From Bacteroidia bacterium (GTDB taxonomy: Bacteria; Bacteroidota; Bacteroidia; J057), in assembly GCA_022760475.1 (NCBI GenBank), contig JALEFZ010000088.1, positions 186,001-250,000 on the forward strand: a stretch of DNA of 64,000 nucleotides. Direction: 5' to 3'. The position numbers were made by a program, and so were the translations under genes. Positions 42,470 through 51,992 of the stretch are shown piece after piece. How positions within the stretch are numbered: position 1 is the stretch's first letter; every line of letters begins with the position of its first letter. The notes beneath the pieces were generated by a model. The model saw only the letters and a program-made list of their open reading frames with translations, was not told the origin of the DNA and ran no database searches.

Positions 42470-44410
42470 ATGTCCAACGAAACACAAGAAAAACCCAAGT
42501 TAGTTGTTCCAGAATGGGTTTATGAGATCAAGCGTAAATACATGTCAGAAAATGTTGCCCAATTTATTGTTCATGGCAACATCAATGACTTTGTGCGTGT
42601 AGAGCGCGATGGTAAGCCTGAGTATCTGAGAATCAGGGAGTTCATTAATCAGGAACTATTCAGGGGTAAGGATATTGTAATCAATTACGACAGGGCAGCG
42701 GGGATCAGATTCAAGGATGACACAAGGTTTGGTGGAGAGAGCAAAATGAGACATGATGTGGAATCCACACTTGAAATGTTGGCGGAGCTATCCGGCGGTT
42801 CCGGAACCAACCTGGGGAGGTCGCCCGGAGATGCATTTTATGCATTGGACAAGTATTTTGATGTGACGCTCAATCAAAATACCATCCGCTACCTCATTCA
42901 ACATTTGAAGAAAAGAATCAGGGCACTTTCTGGTAAAAAGGAGGAGGAGAGCGACATTGATCGCTTTATGAGCATCAATTTGCCAGAATTCAATACCAAG
43001 GACAATAAGTCCAAAAAGAAATATGAAAACCGCATCCAAAAGCTGGAAGCACAGCTTGAGAGGCCCAAGTCAGTGGCCTTGACGGTGGATTATGCAGAAA
43101 CACTGATTTCACAAGGGGAAAGCCTTCGTCCAGAGGAAAAAATGGCCTTGGTATTCTTACAGAAATGGGCAAAGGACGAACAATTCCTCAACTCAGATAT
43201 GATGGTTGTTGTCCTGGTCGAAAATTTGACTGGAATTGATGATCAGTATGTCAGAAACCCTTATACCTTCGAAATCAACATTCCTTATCCCAAGGAAGAT
43301 GATCGTTTGAAGTTCATTGATTACTTCTTTGACCTCAATCCTGGTGCCAGGGAGTATTTTGAAATGAGTTCGCAGGTTCTGGCTAAAAATACAGCCGGTC
43401 TAGGCATTGTTCACCTTAGGACAATTATGTCTGAGGCCGCTAAAAATAAACTTCCATTTACCAATGAAGAGCTGACCAAGAAAAAGAAGCAGATGATTGA
43501 GTCTGAGGCAGGAGGTTTACTGGAATTTGTAGAGACAAAGTTTACCCTGGATGATGTTGCTGGACACACCCAAGCCAAAAAGCACCTTCGGGATGCTTCC
43601 AAGGCTTTGCTGAATGGTCGCCCTGATGTTATGCCCATGGGTTACCTGGTTTCAGGACCGGTAGGTACAGGTAAAACCTTTATGATCAGGTCATTTGCCA
43701 ATGATGTAGGTGTGCCAATGGTAATCCTGAAAAACTTCAGAGGAATGTATGTCGGGCAGTCGGAAGGCAACCTTCAAAAGGTACTGAAGATATTGAAGGC
43801 CATGGCTCCGGTTGCAGTAATGATTGACGAGGCAGATGCCTACCTGGGTAACCGTGGTGATTCGGGTGGATCAGGAGTGAATAACCGTATATTCTCCATG
43901 ATTGCCAGCTTCATGAGTGATACTGACAACCGTGGTAGAATCATTTGGTTCCTGGTTACGGCTCGTCCTGATTTGATGCCTGTTGACTTCAAAAGACAGG
44001 GACGCGCAGAGGAGCACATTGGCCTTTTCTATCCAGAAAGCCTTGAGGATAAGCAAGAACTGCTCAGGGTAATGCTTCGCAAAACAGGAATCAATTACCT
44101 GGATGAATCAGAGTTTGATGAAGACTTCTTCGAAGACATTACGATAAAATCTGGAGCAGATATGGAGGCGGCACTTACCCGGGCCAAGTTCAAAGCTGCA
44201 AGTTTGGGACTGGATGAGGTAAACCTGGACATCATCGTACAGGTATTCAACGACTTCTTGCCTCCGACCTATCCAGAAGAAATTGAGTTGATGGAGTACT
44301 CTGCGGTGCTTGAATGTACTTCCAAGGAATTGCTTCCTCCTCGCTTTAGAGAAATGGACAGACAGGATGTCCTTGAGAAAGTTGAGGAACTGAAGCTCAG
44401 AAGACGTTAA
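42470..44410 (+). CDS. AAA+ ATPase with degenerate first module
   Basis: The 646-residue cytoplasmic protein has two parts. Residues about 15-345 resemble a first, degenerate AAA-like module (AQFIVHGNINDFVRVERDG, IVINYDRAAGIRF, SVALTVDYAETLISQGESL, ENLTGIDDQYVRNPY) without a Walker A motif. Residues about 350-600 are an active AAA domain of the FtsH/Cdc48/Ycf46 type: DVAGHTQAKKHLRDA, Walker A GPVGTGKT (about 396-403), the pore loop region RGMYVGQSEGN, Walker B VAVMIDEADA (about 447-456), and a second-region-of-homology-like stretch around ARPDLMPVDFKRQGRAEEHI. No protease domain follows. A terminator is next, then a small DUF3052-like gene. The substrate is unknown. Confidence 0.88.
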   Translation: MSNETQEKPKLVVPEWVYEIKRKYMSENVAQFIVHGNINDFVRVERDGKPEYLRIREFINQELFRGKDIVINYDRAAGIRFKDDTRFGGESKMRHDVESTLEMLAELSGGSGTNLGRSPGDAFYALDKYFDVTLNQNTIRYLIQHLKKRIRALSGKKEEESDIDRFMSINLPEFNTKDNKSKKKYENRIQKLEAQLERPKSVALTVDYAETLISQGESLRPEEKMALVFLQKWAKDEQFLNSDMMVVVLVENLTGIDDQYVRNPYTFEINIPYPKEDDRLKFIDYFFDLNPGAREYFEMSSQVLAKNTAGLGIVHLRTIMSEAAKNKLPFTNEELTKKKKQMIESEAGGLLEFVETKFTLDDVAGHTQAKKHLRDASKALLNGRPDVMPMGYLVSGPVGTGKTFMIRSFANDVGVPMVILKNFRGMYVGQSEGNLQKVLKILKAMAPVAVMIDEADAYLGNRGDSGGSGVNNRIFSMIASFMSDTDNRGRIIWFLVTARPDLMPVDFKRQGRAEEHIGLFYPESLEDKQELLRVMLRKTGINYLDESEFDEDFFEDITIKSGADMEAALTRAKFKAASLGLDEVNLDIIVQVFNDFLPPTYPEEIELMEYSAVLECTSKELLPPRFREMDRQDVLEKVEELKLRRR

Positions 44411-44421
44411 AAATTTGTTGT

Positions 44422-44458
44422 TGCCCTGCTGGAACCTAATCTGGCAGGGCTATATTTT
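44422..44458 (+). terminator. Intrinsic terminator after the AAA+ gene
   Basis: Stem GCCCTGC (44422-44428) / GCAGGGC (44443-44449) followed by TATATTTTTT, 11 bases after the stop codon. The next ATG is at 44465, so it may be partial and regulate read-through. Confidence 0.75.
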
Positions 44459-44464
44459 TTATGT

Positions 44465-44926
44465 ATGAATCCAATCTTCAAAAAACTTCAATTCAAGGAT
44501 CAGGAAAAGATTGTCATTTTACAAGCACCTGAGTCATTCAGGTCTGCGATGGAGGAAATGAAGGCTTTGACGCGTATCATGGAAGAAGTAAATGAAGAAG
44601 CTATCTCCTGGATTCTTGCCTTTGCCGAAAAAAGTCCTGTTTTGGACGGCATTTATCAATCCATTGAGGGGAAAATGTCAGCGCATGATCCTGTGCTATG
44701 GATTGCCTACCCCAAGAAATCTTCAACAAGATACAAGTCTGACATCCACAGAGATTCCGGACACTGGGCTCCTTTGGGCAAAATGGGTTTCGAAGGTGTG
44801 CGATCAGTTGCCATAGATGAAGATTGGTCTGCCCTTCGTTTCAGGCAGGTGGACCATATCAAAAAAATGACTCGCAATCAAAAACTTGCCATGAGTAAAA
44901 AAGGCAAGGAGCGAACGGGTGATTGA
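44465..44926 (+). CDS. DUF3052-like small protein
   Basis: The 153-residue soluble protein starts KLQFKDQEKIVILQAPESF and has the block VLWIAYPKKSSTRYKSDIHRDSG, then MGFEGVRSVAIDEDWSALRFRQVD. This order resembles DUF3052-type proteins, in which a nucleotide-like fold region precedes an AYPK motif; the assignment is from memory and moderate. Function is unknown. It lies 55 bases after the AAA+ gene with a terminator between them, and its stop codon is 7 bases from that of the convergent oxidoreductase. Confidence 0.65.
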   Translation: MNPIFKKLQFKDQEKIVILQAPESFRSAMEEMKALTRIMEEVNEEAISWILAFAEKSPVLDGIYQSIEGKMSAHDPVLWIAYPKKSSTRYKSDIHRDSGHWAPLGKMGFEGVRSVAIDEDWSALRFRQVDHIKKMTRNQKLAMSKKGKERTGD

Positions 44927-44933
44927 GCCTTCC

Positions 44934-46355
44934 CTAGAATAATTTCATGGCACTTTTTGCTGCCCAATAGCCACACATCCCGTGTACTCCACCTCCTGGA
45001 GGCGTTGAGGCGGAGCATATAAAAATCCTTGGATCAGGAGTAGAGTAGGGGTTCCACCTGGCTACTGGTCTGGTAAAGAGTTGACTTATATCTGCTGAAC
45101 CTCCTGTAACAGCTCCACCCCAATAATTGGGATTGTAGGCATGGAAGGCCTTCGGACCTGTGCTGCTTTTTGCCAAAATCACCTCTTTGAAGCCTGGGGC
45201 AAATCGCTCAATTTGATCTTCGATTTCTTGGGACATGTCTCTTTCAGAGTTCAAAGGCAGGTGGCAATAGGCCCAGCAACTGTGTTTGCCCTCTGGACTT
45301 CTTGCGGGGTCAAATTGACTTTGTTGAGCGAGGATGATATATGGTTTTTCGTTGTATTCCCCCTTCCAGGCTCGTTTTTCACTGAGGGATATTTCTTCAA
45401 GGCTCCCGCCAAGGTGTATGGTCGAGGCTTTGAGGCAGTTTGGATCTTTCCAGGGAATGGGCTCACTGAGGGCATAGTCTATTTTGAATGTTCCCATGCC
45501 ATAATTGTATCTCCTGAGGCGTTTCTTATAGTTTTCGGGTAGTTCTTTTTCGGCAATGCTGACCAATTGAAGGGGGTCTGTATCAAAGAAATAAGCTTTG
45601 GCAGGAGGTAGTTCCTTAAATTGATTGATTTTTTGGGAATAGATGATTTCCCCGCCGGCATTTGTGAAACAATTGAGCATGGCATCAGCGATCGCTTGAG
45701 AACCGCCTTTTGCTACTGGCCAATCTACCGCATGGCCGCAGGCTTGAAATACAAGCCCAAGGGCAGCTGTAAACATTTTGTCAAAGGGCAGGACACTATG
45801 CCCCGCGCAGCCTGCAAAAAGAGCTTTTGCCCGCTTCTCTTTGAAAAACCAGCGGGCAAAGAATTGGGCGGGAAGGGCGGCTTTCATTCCAAAGTTTGCC
45901 AGGAAAAGTGGATGTTTGGGGATGCCCAAGGGCTTCAAACTATCCTCAAGCAACCAGTCTATGTGATCTGCAAGTGGTTTCATCAAGCGTTTGTACGTCC
46001 TTTGATCCAGGCCTAGTCCTGCCGCTGTTTCCTCAACGGATTGAGATAAAATGACGGCATCCTCTCCATCTAGTGGATGTGCCACCGAGACTTCAGGAAA
46101 TATCCATTCTAGGCCATGATTTTCCAACTGCAGTTCTTTTAGGTAGGGAGATAGGTAGCCCATGGGATGAACTGCGGAACATATGTCATGACGAAAACCT
46201 TCCAGTGTCAGCTCGGCGGTACGCATGCCTCCGCCTGCCGTTTCTTTGGCTTCAATGATTAGGACTTTCAGCCCTTTTTGGGCAAGGAAAATGCCTGCAC
46301 TCAGTCCATTGGGGCCAGAACCTATGATGACCGCATCATAATTTCCTTTCATCAT
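44934..46355 (-). CDS. Phytoene-desaturase-like FAD oxidoreductase
   Basis: The 473-residue flavoprotein begins with a Rossmann motif (YDAVIIGSGPNGLSAGIFLAQKGLKVLIIEAKETAGGGMRT, residues about 5-46, with GxGxxG at 12-17) and ends with the flavin-binding block IFICSASTPPGGGVHGMCGYWAA. It belongs to the CrtI/PYROXD2-like family. The substrate is unclear: the classic carotenoid desaturase neighbours (crtB) are absent. Its ATG overlaps the stop codon of the upstream polytopic membrane protein (ATGA), so the two are translationally coupled and probably act on the same membrane-bound compound. Confidence 0.85.
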   Translation of the reverse strand: MMKGNYDAVIIGSGPNGLSAGIFLAQKGLKVLIIEAKETAGGGMRTAELTLEGFRHDICSAVHPMGYLSPYLKELQLENHGLEWIFPEVSVAHPLDGEDAVILSQSVEETAAGLGLDQRTYKRLMKPLADHIDWLLEDSLKPLGIPKHPLFLANFGMKAALPAQFFARWFFKEKRAKALFAGCAGHSVLPFDKMFTAALGLVFQACGHAVDWPVAKGGSQAIADAMLNCFTNAGGEIIYSQKINQFKELPPAKAYFFDTDPLQLVSIAEKELPENYKKRLRRYNYGMGTFKIDYALSEPIPWKDPNCLKASTIHLGGSLEEISLSEKRAWKGEYNEKPYIILAQQSQFDPARSPEGKHSCWAYCHLPLNSERDMSQEIEDQIERFAPGFKEVILAKSSTGPKAFHAYNPNYWGGAVTGGSADISQLFTRPVARWNPYSTPDPRIFICSASTPPGGGVHGMCGYWAAKSAMKLF

Positions 46356-48031
46356 GAGTTAGATTCCTGTTTCCATTCTGGCCATGGCATCCTTTCTTTC
46401 ATGTCTTTGATCAGCCCACGACCTTCTTCGATCAGGCCTGTTTTGGCATCATGGATTCGCCAGTGCATACTTCCATTGTGAAATTGGGGAGATTCAACCA
46501 TGATGACACGTAGTTCTCCCTCTTCAAAGTGACAGCGTTTCTGTACAGACTCCAAAAGTCTCTCCGAGTGAAGGTGGGCATCACCAAAATTCCATCCCAC
46601 AACCTCGCCCGCCATGAATTCGCCTTCCAGCCAATAATAATCATCAATGTTGTCGACAGCTTTGGGAAGAACGTCATGCAAGACCCTGCTCGGAAGGTGC
46701 ATCAACCTGAAGGAAATGCCTCTGGAAAGAACCGAGTCTACGGTCTTTTTATCATAAAACAAGGCCAACTGTTTTCTAAGGTCGGGAGATATCTTTCTAA
46801 TGTTGGGCTCCAGTTTTTCCATTTTCTTGCCCTTTTTGAATAACCAGATAGAAAAAGGCCAGGTTCCAGCATAGTACCGCATGGATAATAAAAAAGAGAT
46901 GTGTTTGGGGAATAGGTTACCAAGAATGGGAAGTGCAAAAAGACTCACTGAGAAGAGGGCAATGATGAGGGGGTTGCTCACCTCTGTAGGCAAAACATCA
47001 GGACTGAATCCAAAAAGCATCCATCCTCCATATACCATGATCACATTCCACTCCATGGGTACTCCCATGGGGAAGTTGATGAAGATAAAAGCATGAAATG
47101 CAGTCATGCCAATAAGACAATAGAACATGACATCCGGAGACCAGCCAAGGAATGTCCCAAGCATTAGGAGAATGGGAAGTGAAAACTCAACTAAGGTACC
47201 AAAATGGGAAATGTAAATGGCCGTTTTACTCAGCCTTAAATCTTCGGGATAATTCTTAAACATCAATTTCTTTAGCCATTTAAACCTCAGAAATGGACTG
47301 TTGCAGATCATTACACTAACCACGGAAGTGAAGGTGGGAGTGAGTTTGGAGAATGCTGCCCAAAACCATATGGCAAACCAAACAATTTGGAGGGCACCCA
47401 TGGTCTCAAGGGGAAAAAGGAACACAAAAATAGCTGGATAATAGACATCGGCCCTTGCAGCCAGGTAAATTGATCTATCAAGAATACCCAGGATGGGGAG
47501 CAGAATCACTACTGGAAGCACAATTGTTGAGGTTACTTCAGGAGCAATACATCCTACAAAAAGGAAATATAAAAGTGCGCCATAGAGCAGGATATCAATG
47601 ATGTTGCGCTTGTCGCCTAGGAATCGGAAGACTGGAACCTTGATGGTACCTGGTACAAACCAATAGGTACTTGCCCCGATGGGTGGGAGGTACCTCGCTG
47701 TAAGTGGCCCGCTTGCTCCACCCAAGCCAATGACCTCCATTAGCATGGTCCACAGCAGGGCCTTGCCCATGGCTTCCTTTTTGAACCACCATTCTCCTAT
47801 GCTGTCTAGCCCACCCAACTCAGTTGAAAATGAACAAAATATGGTCCAGATCCAGACATAGAAAAAGATTTTTAAGGTGTAGAAAATGACAGCGAATGGA
47901 GGGGCACCAAAGCCTTGTAGACCCCATGCCTGGCATACTTTCCTTGCTCTTTCTGGAAAGGGCAACTTTTGCCATTCATCAAAATCATAGGGGAGGCTGG
48001 TGGGTTTCATCAAGAGGTTATAAAGCCACAT
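46352..48031 (-). CDS. DUF3556-type polytopic membrane protein
   Basis: The product has 559 residues (552 if the internal ATG at complement 48010, MKPTSLPYDFDEW, is the start). Residues about 40-400 hold about 10 transmembrane helices, with conserved-looking aromatic and Pro-rich turns (LPPIGASTYWFVPGTIKVP, INFPMGVPMEWNVIMVYGGW). The last 160 residues are soluble (LRKQLALFYDKKTVDSVLSRG to GRGLIKDMKERMPWPEWKQ). I assign it tentatively to DUF3556, known from mycobacteria and some Bacteroidetes and without function. Coupling to the flavin oxidoreductase suggests a two-component membrane redox or lipid-modifying system. A LytTR regulator is divergent upstream. Confidence 0.7.
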   Translation of the reverse strand: MWLYNLLMKPTSLPYDFDEWQKLPFPERARKVCQAWGLQGFGAPPFAVIFYTLKIFFYVWIWTIFCSFSTELGGLDSIGEWWFKKEAMGKALLWTMLMEVIGLGGASGPLTARYLPPIGASTYWFVPGTIKVPVFRFLGDKRNIIDILLYGALLYFLFVGCIAPEVTSTIVLPVVILLPILGILDRSIYLAARADVYYPAIFVFLFPLETMGALQIVWFAIWFWAAFSKLTPTFTSVVSVMICNSPFLRFKWLKKLMFKNYPEDLRLSKTAIYISHFGTLVEFSLPILLMLGTFLGWSPDVMFYCLIGMTAFHAFIFINFPMGVPMEWNVIMVYGGWMLFGFSPDVLPTEVSNPLIIALFSVSLFALPILGNLFPKHISFLLSMRYYAGTWPFSIWLFKKGKKMEKLEPNIRKISPDLRKQLALFYDKKTVDSVLSRGISFRLMHLPSRVLHDVLPKAVDNIDDYYWLEGEFMAGEVVGWNFGDAHLHSERLLESVQKRCHFEEGELRVIMVESPQFHNGSMHWRIHDAKTGLIEEGRGLIKDMKERMPWPEWKQESNS

Positions 48032-48034
48032 AGT

Positions 48035-48059
48035 AGTAGTCGGTTAGTACGAGTAGTCG
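48035..48059. repeat. Direct repeat AGTAGTCG in divergent promoter region
   Basis: AGTAGTCG occurs at 48035-48042 and 48052-48059, 17 bases apart, between the DUF3556 gene (-) and the LytTR gene (+). LytTR regulators usually bind paired direct repeats, so this may be the operator, though spacing is shorter than the typical 21-22 bases. Confidence 0.35.
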
Positions 48060-48190
48060 AATAGATATAATTAATATAATGAATGAAAATTAATTATGGA
48101 TCTGTGTGGCCACCAACGATACGGATTTTGAGTTCAACGCTATTTTTAAATTGTATATATCTGGTTATCTTATGTTTACAAGACTTTTTT

Positions 48191-48943
48191 ATGGACCGCT
48201 CCAGCACCCTTTATTCCAGTAGTTACCTGGACATTCACTTTTTAAAGGAAAACCTCATTCACCTGGATTGGAAGGGCTATATAAGTGTGGAGCAAGTCAA
48301 GGAAGGCTGTGAGTTGGGGCTAAAAGAGATCTACCAGACAGGCTCTTCTTTGATTATCAATGACAATCGCAAAGTGAAAGGGAGCTGGACACAGGCCATC
48401 AGATGGCTTGAGGAGGACTTTATGCCGCGGCTGGTTGAGCTAAGGCCGGTAAAAATAGCATTCCTTTATTCTCCCTTCGAATCTGCAAGGTATTCTGTCA
48501 ATAGATTACTAGAAGTAAATGACCAATACTCAGCTCAGAGCTTCGAAGACTTTGAAGAGGCGGGAAAGTGGCTTACAGGAAATGAGAATTTTTCAGACAT
48601 ACATTCCGGTACGCTATTTATCAAAACCCTGGCCGATTATTCCAGAATTGAGCTTGAAGAAATATGCTACATTTCTTCAGATAAAGGTAAGGCGGTCATA
48701 CACAGCCTGGATAAGGACTATTCGACCAGGATGACATTGGTAGGAATAAAAGAACTTCTTCCTTCAGCTATGTTTTGTAGAATTCATAAATGTCACATAG
48801 TTAATGTCTCCAAGATTCTTAAAATCAAATACCATGCAGGAGGAGCCTATCACCTATATTTGAAAGGTTTTGGGAAGGTTTATTTGCCTGTAGGAAGGAC
48901 GTATGCCGGGGAACTAAAAATGCTTTTGCAGACCCAAGACTGA
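48191..48943 (+). CDS. LytTR-family DNA-binding protein with STAS-like domain
   Basis: The ATG at 48191 gives 250 residues; a longer frame from 48083 adds a hydrophobic stretch that is probably not translated. Residues about 10-130 read like a STAS / SpoIIAA-like domain (YLDIHFLKENLIHLDWKGYISVEQ, SLIINDNRKVKGSW, VKIAFLYSPFESARYSVNRL). Residues about 150-247 form a LytTR DNA-binding domain (FIKTLADYSRIELEEICYISSDKGKAVIH, FCRIHKCHIVNVSKILKI). It has no phosphoreceiver, so the STAS-like region is the likely input. It probably regulates the divergent DUF3556/oxidoreductase operon. Confidence 0.85.
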   Translation: MDRSSTLYSSSYLDIHFLKENLIHLDWKGYISVEQVKEGCELGLKEIYQTGSSLIINDNRKVKGSWTQAIRWLEEDFMPRLVELRPVKIAFLYSPFESARYSVNRLLEVNDQYSAQSFEDFEEAGKWLTGNENFSDIHSGTLFIKTLADYSRIELEEICYISSDKGKAVIHSLDKDYSTRMTLVGIKELLPSAMFCRIHKCHIVNVSKILKIKYHAGGAYHLYLKGFGKVYLPVGRTYAGELKMLLQTQD

Positions 48944-49306
48944 TTCCGGGAAATTTGAGCATTATTCTCGATTTCAACCCACCCATTGAGCATGAACATG
49001 CAATTAGGGGTCTTTTAATGCTTTTTACCTGATGTTCTAAGGAAAGAAAGAGCCTGATTTTCAGGATTTTGGGTTCTGTTGGAATACAACTAAACTATAC
49101 TGTTCTACGGTATATGTGGACTGAAATTTAAATTTGACTTGTAGTGATAATTAGCTCAAGTCGATTTTTTCATATTGTAGGAACTCCAATGAAATTTTGA
49201 GAGATTTAATTAAAATACTGCATATGGGAATTTTGTTCAACAATGATTGGTGGGGCTGAGGTTCAGGTGTTGAATAGAATTTTCATTTCGCCACAACAAT
49301 GACAAA
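48944..49306. other. 363-base gap, no gene seen
   Basis: The gap between the LytTR gene and the glycosidase-like lipoprotein gene is AT-rich with only very short frames. I see no clear hairpin, tRNA or repeat; it should hold the promoter of the lipoprotein gene at 49307. Confidence 0.6.
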
Positions 49307-51964
49307 ATGAAACAATTACGCTACTTGATTTTTCTTTTGGTGCTATTTGTAGCCTGCGAACAATCCCAACCAAATTCTCAAGTGTTATACCAGTCAGATC
49401 AATTCTCAATTTACAAGGACAAAGTTGTACAAGGCGACAATATCGCAGAGGTTATAAGCCCAATCCATTTAAAATCCAGCTACAAAAGTCCAGCCAGTAC
49501 CACCTTTTCACGCTTGATCAAATTTAAGTTTAGCATCAATGAAAAGGACAACGAATTGCCACCAGGTGCTGATCACTGGTTGATCATCGGTGAGGAGCAT
49601 GAATCTCCTTTGATCAAATTTGGTGAGACTCCTTCTCCTGTAGCAGAGCAGCCCGGTACCTTCCTGCCCACGAATTATGATTACACCTTCAAAGTTGATG
49701 TTTCTCCTGTTCTCGCGTCTTTTGAGGAAAAAGGCTATTATGAGGCATTTGATGGAACACGGGTAGCGAAAGATGATTTTAAAGGAATATATCTAGCAGG
49801 TGGATCGGAGCCTCTTTCCTGGGACTTTGTTAACCTCGCAAACAAGGGGCTTAAACTTGAACCTACGGAAGAGAAAAATATATACAGCCTTACTGTAAAA
49901 CTCAATCCTTATGATGAAGCCAATTCCCAAGAAAAGGAATGGCAATTATCTGAGGATATCTCCAATCGACCAGTCTACAAATCTCAACAACCCATTGTGG
50001 ACGCCCTTTTTAATCTTTCTTTGGAAGAAGCCATCAAAAATATTGAACCGGACAGTACCCTTCGTACTGGGGCCAAGTGGGGTGGTGTTTGGACACGGGA
50101 TGTGAGTTATTCTATCCTCTTGGCATTTGCGTATCATGAGCCTGAAGTGGCGAAAATCAGCCTTCGAAGAAAGGTAAAACAAGGTCGAATCATTCAGGAT
50201 ACGGGTTCAGGAGGGGCATGGCCTGTTTCTTCGGATAGGACAACTTGGTGTCTGGCTGCATGGGAAATCTATAAGGTAACGGGGGATGAGGCATGGTTGG
50301 ATGAAGTGTACCCCATCATTAAAAATAGCCTGGAGGATGATTATAAAACCATTTATGATCGGGAGCAATCAATGTATTCGGGGGAATCTTCCTTCCTTGA
50401 TTGGCGTGAGCAGACCTATCCCAAATGGATGGACAATCGAGACATCTATGTTTCTCATAACCTGGGGACAAATGTGGTTCATTATCAGGCGCATCGCATC
50501 CTTGGGATGATGGCGGAGCTGAAGGGGGAGGATGCAGAGGTGTACAATGAAAGAGCCGAATTGATCCGAAAAAATATCAATGAAAGGCTTTGGATGGCTG
50601 AAAAGGGCTATTATGCTCAATTTCTATATGGCAGGAGTGAGTTTATCCTTTCTCCGAGGTATGAGGCTTTGGGAGAGGCCTTGGCGATTCTGTTTGAGGT
50701 TGCAGATGAAGAGAAGGCTGCTTCCATCATGGCAAAATCGCCTTTGACGGAGTTTGGAGTTACTTGTATCTATCCACAAATTCCTGGAATTCCACCATAT
50801 CACAACAATGGCATTTGGCCTTTTGTACAGTCTTACTGGAACTGGGCTGCTGCTCGAACCGGCAATGAAGCCGCCTTGAATCATGGGCTAGCCAGCGTCT
50901 ATAGGGCTGCAGGTCTTTTCCTGACGAATTATGAGAACATGGTCGCCGAATCGGGCGATTTTTTGGGAACAGAAATCAATTCACATAGGATGTTGTGGAG
51001 CATGGCTGGAAATATGGCCATGGTTCACCGCATATTTATGGGAATTGAGTTTGAAAGAGATGGTTTATCTCTCAATCCTGTCGTACCCAAGGCTTATGGT
51101 GGCGAAAAAAGCCTTAGCAATTTTAAATACAGACAAGCAACTCTGAATATTGTGGTGAAGGGACATGGGAATAAAATAGCCAGTGCCACCGTAAATGGAG
51201 AAGCCGTAGAGCAAGTCTTCATCCCTGCAGGTGCAGATGGGGTTCAGGAGGTGGTCATTCAACTGGCAAACAATGATTTTCCATATAATGAGATCAATAG
51301 GGTAGAAAACCACTTTAGCCTCCCTACAGTCCTAGCGAAAAAACAGGGAGATATGATTATGTGGAAGTCTGTAGAAGGAGCTCAAAATTACCGAGTTTAT
51401 AAGAACGGGCGATTAACAGCCACGACCAATGACCCTCGGTACAAGCCAGAACCCGGAAAATTCGCTTCTTATATGGTCACTGCTGTTGATGAGAAAGCTT
51501 ATGAAGGCTTTGCAAGTGAGCCTGTTGTTTTTGCTGAAAATATCCAACTCTTCGAAGCGGAGAAGGCCAGCCGCCGGTCGAGATTGCCTTACAGCAACTA
51601 TTCTGGGAAGGGATTCATTGAACTTACCAAAGATAAAAATACGGATGTAAGTTTCAATGTCAAGGTAGACCAGGCTGGGCGATACTTGCTAGATTTCCGC
51701 TATGCCAATGGCAGTGGCCGTTGGAATACAGATAACAAGTGTGCCATTCGTAGCCTTTCAGTGAACGGGAATTATGAAGGAGTGGTAGTCATGCCTCAGA
51801 GGGGAATGGACGAGTGGTCTGATTGGGGCTATTCCAATATTCGTGAGGTGGAGTTGAAGAAGGGGCGAAACAAGGTGAGGATTCATTTTGAGGACTGGAA
51901 TAACAACATGAATGTGGAGGTGAATACGGCTATGCTGGACTACCTGCGGGTAATTGAGTTATAG
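49307..51964 (+). CDS. (alpha/alpha)6-barrel glycosidase-like lipoprotein with CBM
   Basis: The 885-residue protein has a lipoprotein signal (YLIFLLVLFVAC, Cys about 17). An N-terminal beta domain (about 30-215) precedes an (alpha/alpha)6 barrel (about 220-605) like GH63/GH78-type six-hairpin glycosidases: GAKWGGVWTRDVSYSILLAF, DTGSGGAWPVSSDRTTWCLAAW, SSFLDWREQTYPKWM, YHNNGIWPFVQSYWNWAAA. Acidic residues in TRD and DWRE are candidate catalytic acids. A linker and fibronectin-like segment follow (about 660-745), then a C-terminal CBM6/35-like module (FEAEKASRRSRLPYSNYSGKGF to NTAMLDYLRVIEL, about 747-885). It likely degrades polysaccharides at the cell surface; the substrate is unknown. No SusCD pair is adjacent. 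Confidence 0.85.
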   Translation: MKQLRYLIFLLVLFVACEQSQPNSQVLYQSDQFSIYKDKVVQGDNIAEVISPIHLKSSYKSPASTTFSRLIKFKFSINEKDNELPPGADHWLIIGEEHESPLIKFGETPSPVAEQPGTFLPTNYDYTFKVDVSPVLASFEEKGYYEAFDGTRVAKDDFKGIYLAGGSEPLSWDFVNLANKGLKLEPTEEKNIYSLTVKLNPYDEANSQEKEWQLSEDISNRPVYKSQQPIVDALFNLSLEEAIKNIEPDSTLRTGAKWGGVWTRDVSYSILLAFAYHEPEVAKISLRRKVKQGRIIQDTGSGGAWPVSSDRTTWCLAAWEIYKVTGDEAWLDEVYPIIKNSLEDDYKTIYDREQSMYSGESSFLDWREQTYPKWMDNRDIYVSHNLGTNVVHYQAHRILGMMAELKGEDAEVYNERAELIRKNINERLWMAEKGYYAQFLYGRSEFILSPRYEALGEALAILFEVADEEKAASIMAKSPLTEFGVTCIYPQIPGIPPYHNNGIWPFVQSYWNWAAARTGNEAALNHGLASVYRAAGLFLTNYENMVAESGDFLGTEINSHRMLWSMAGNMAMVHRIFMGIEFERDGLSLNPVVPKAYGGEKSLSNFKYRQATLNIVVKGHGNKIASATVNGEAVEQVFIPAGADGVQEVVIQLANNDFPYNEINRVENHFSLPTVLAKKQGDMIMWKSVEGAQNYRVYKNGRLTATTNDPRYKPEPGKFASYMVTAVDEKAYEGFASEPVVFAENIQLFEAEKASRRSRLPYSNYSGKGFIELTKDKNTDVSFNVKVDQAGRYLLDFRYANGSGRWNTDNKCAIRSLSVNGNYEGVVVMPQRGMDEWSDWGYSNIREVELKKGRNKVRIHFEDWNNNMNVEVNTAMLDYLRVIEL

Positions 51965-51992
51965 GTGGCTTTTAGCCAGTTTAGTTAATTGG

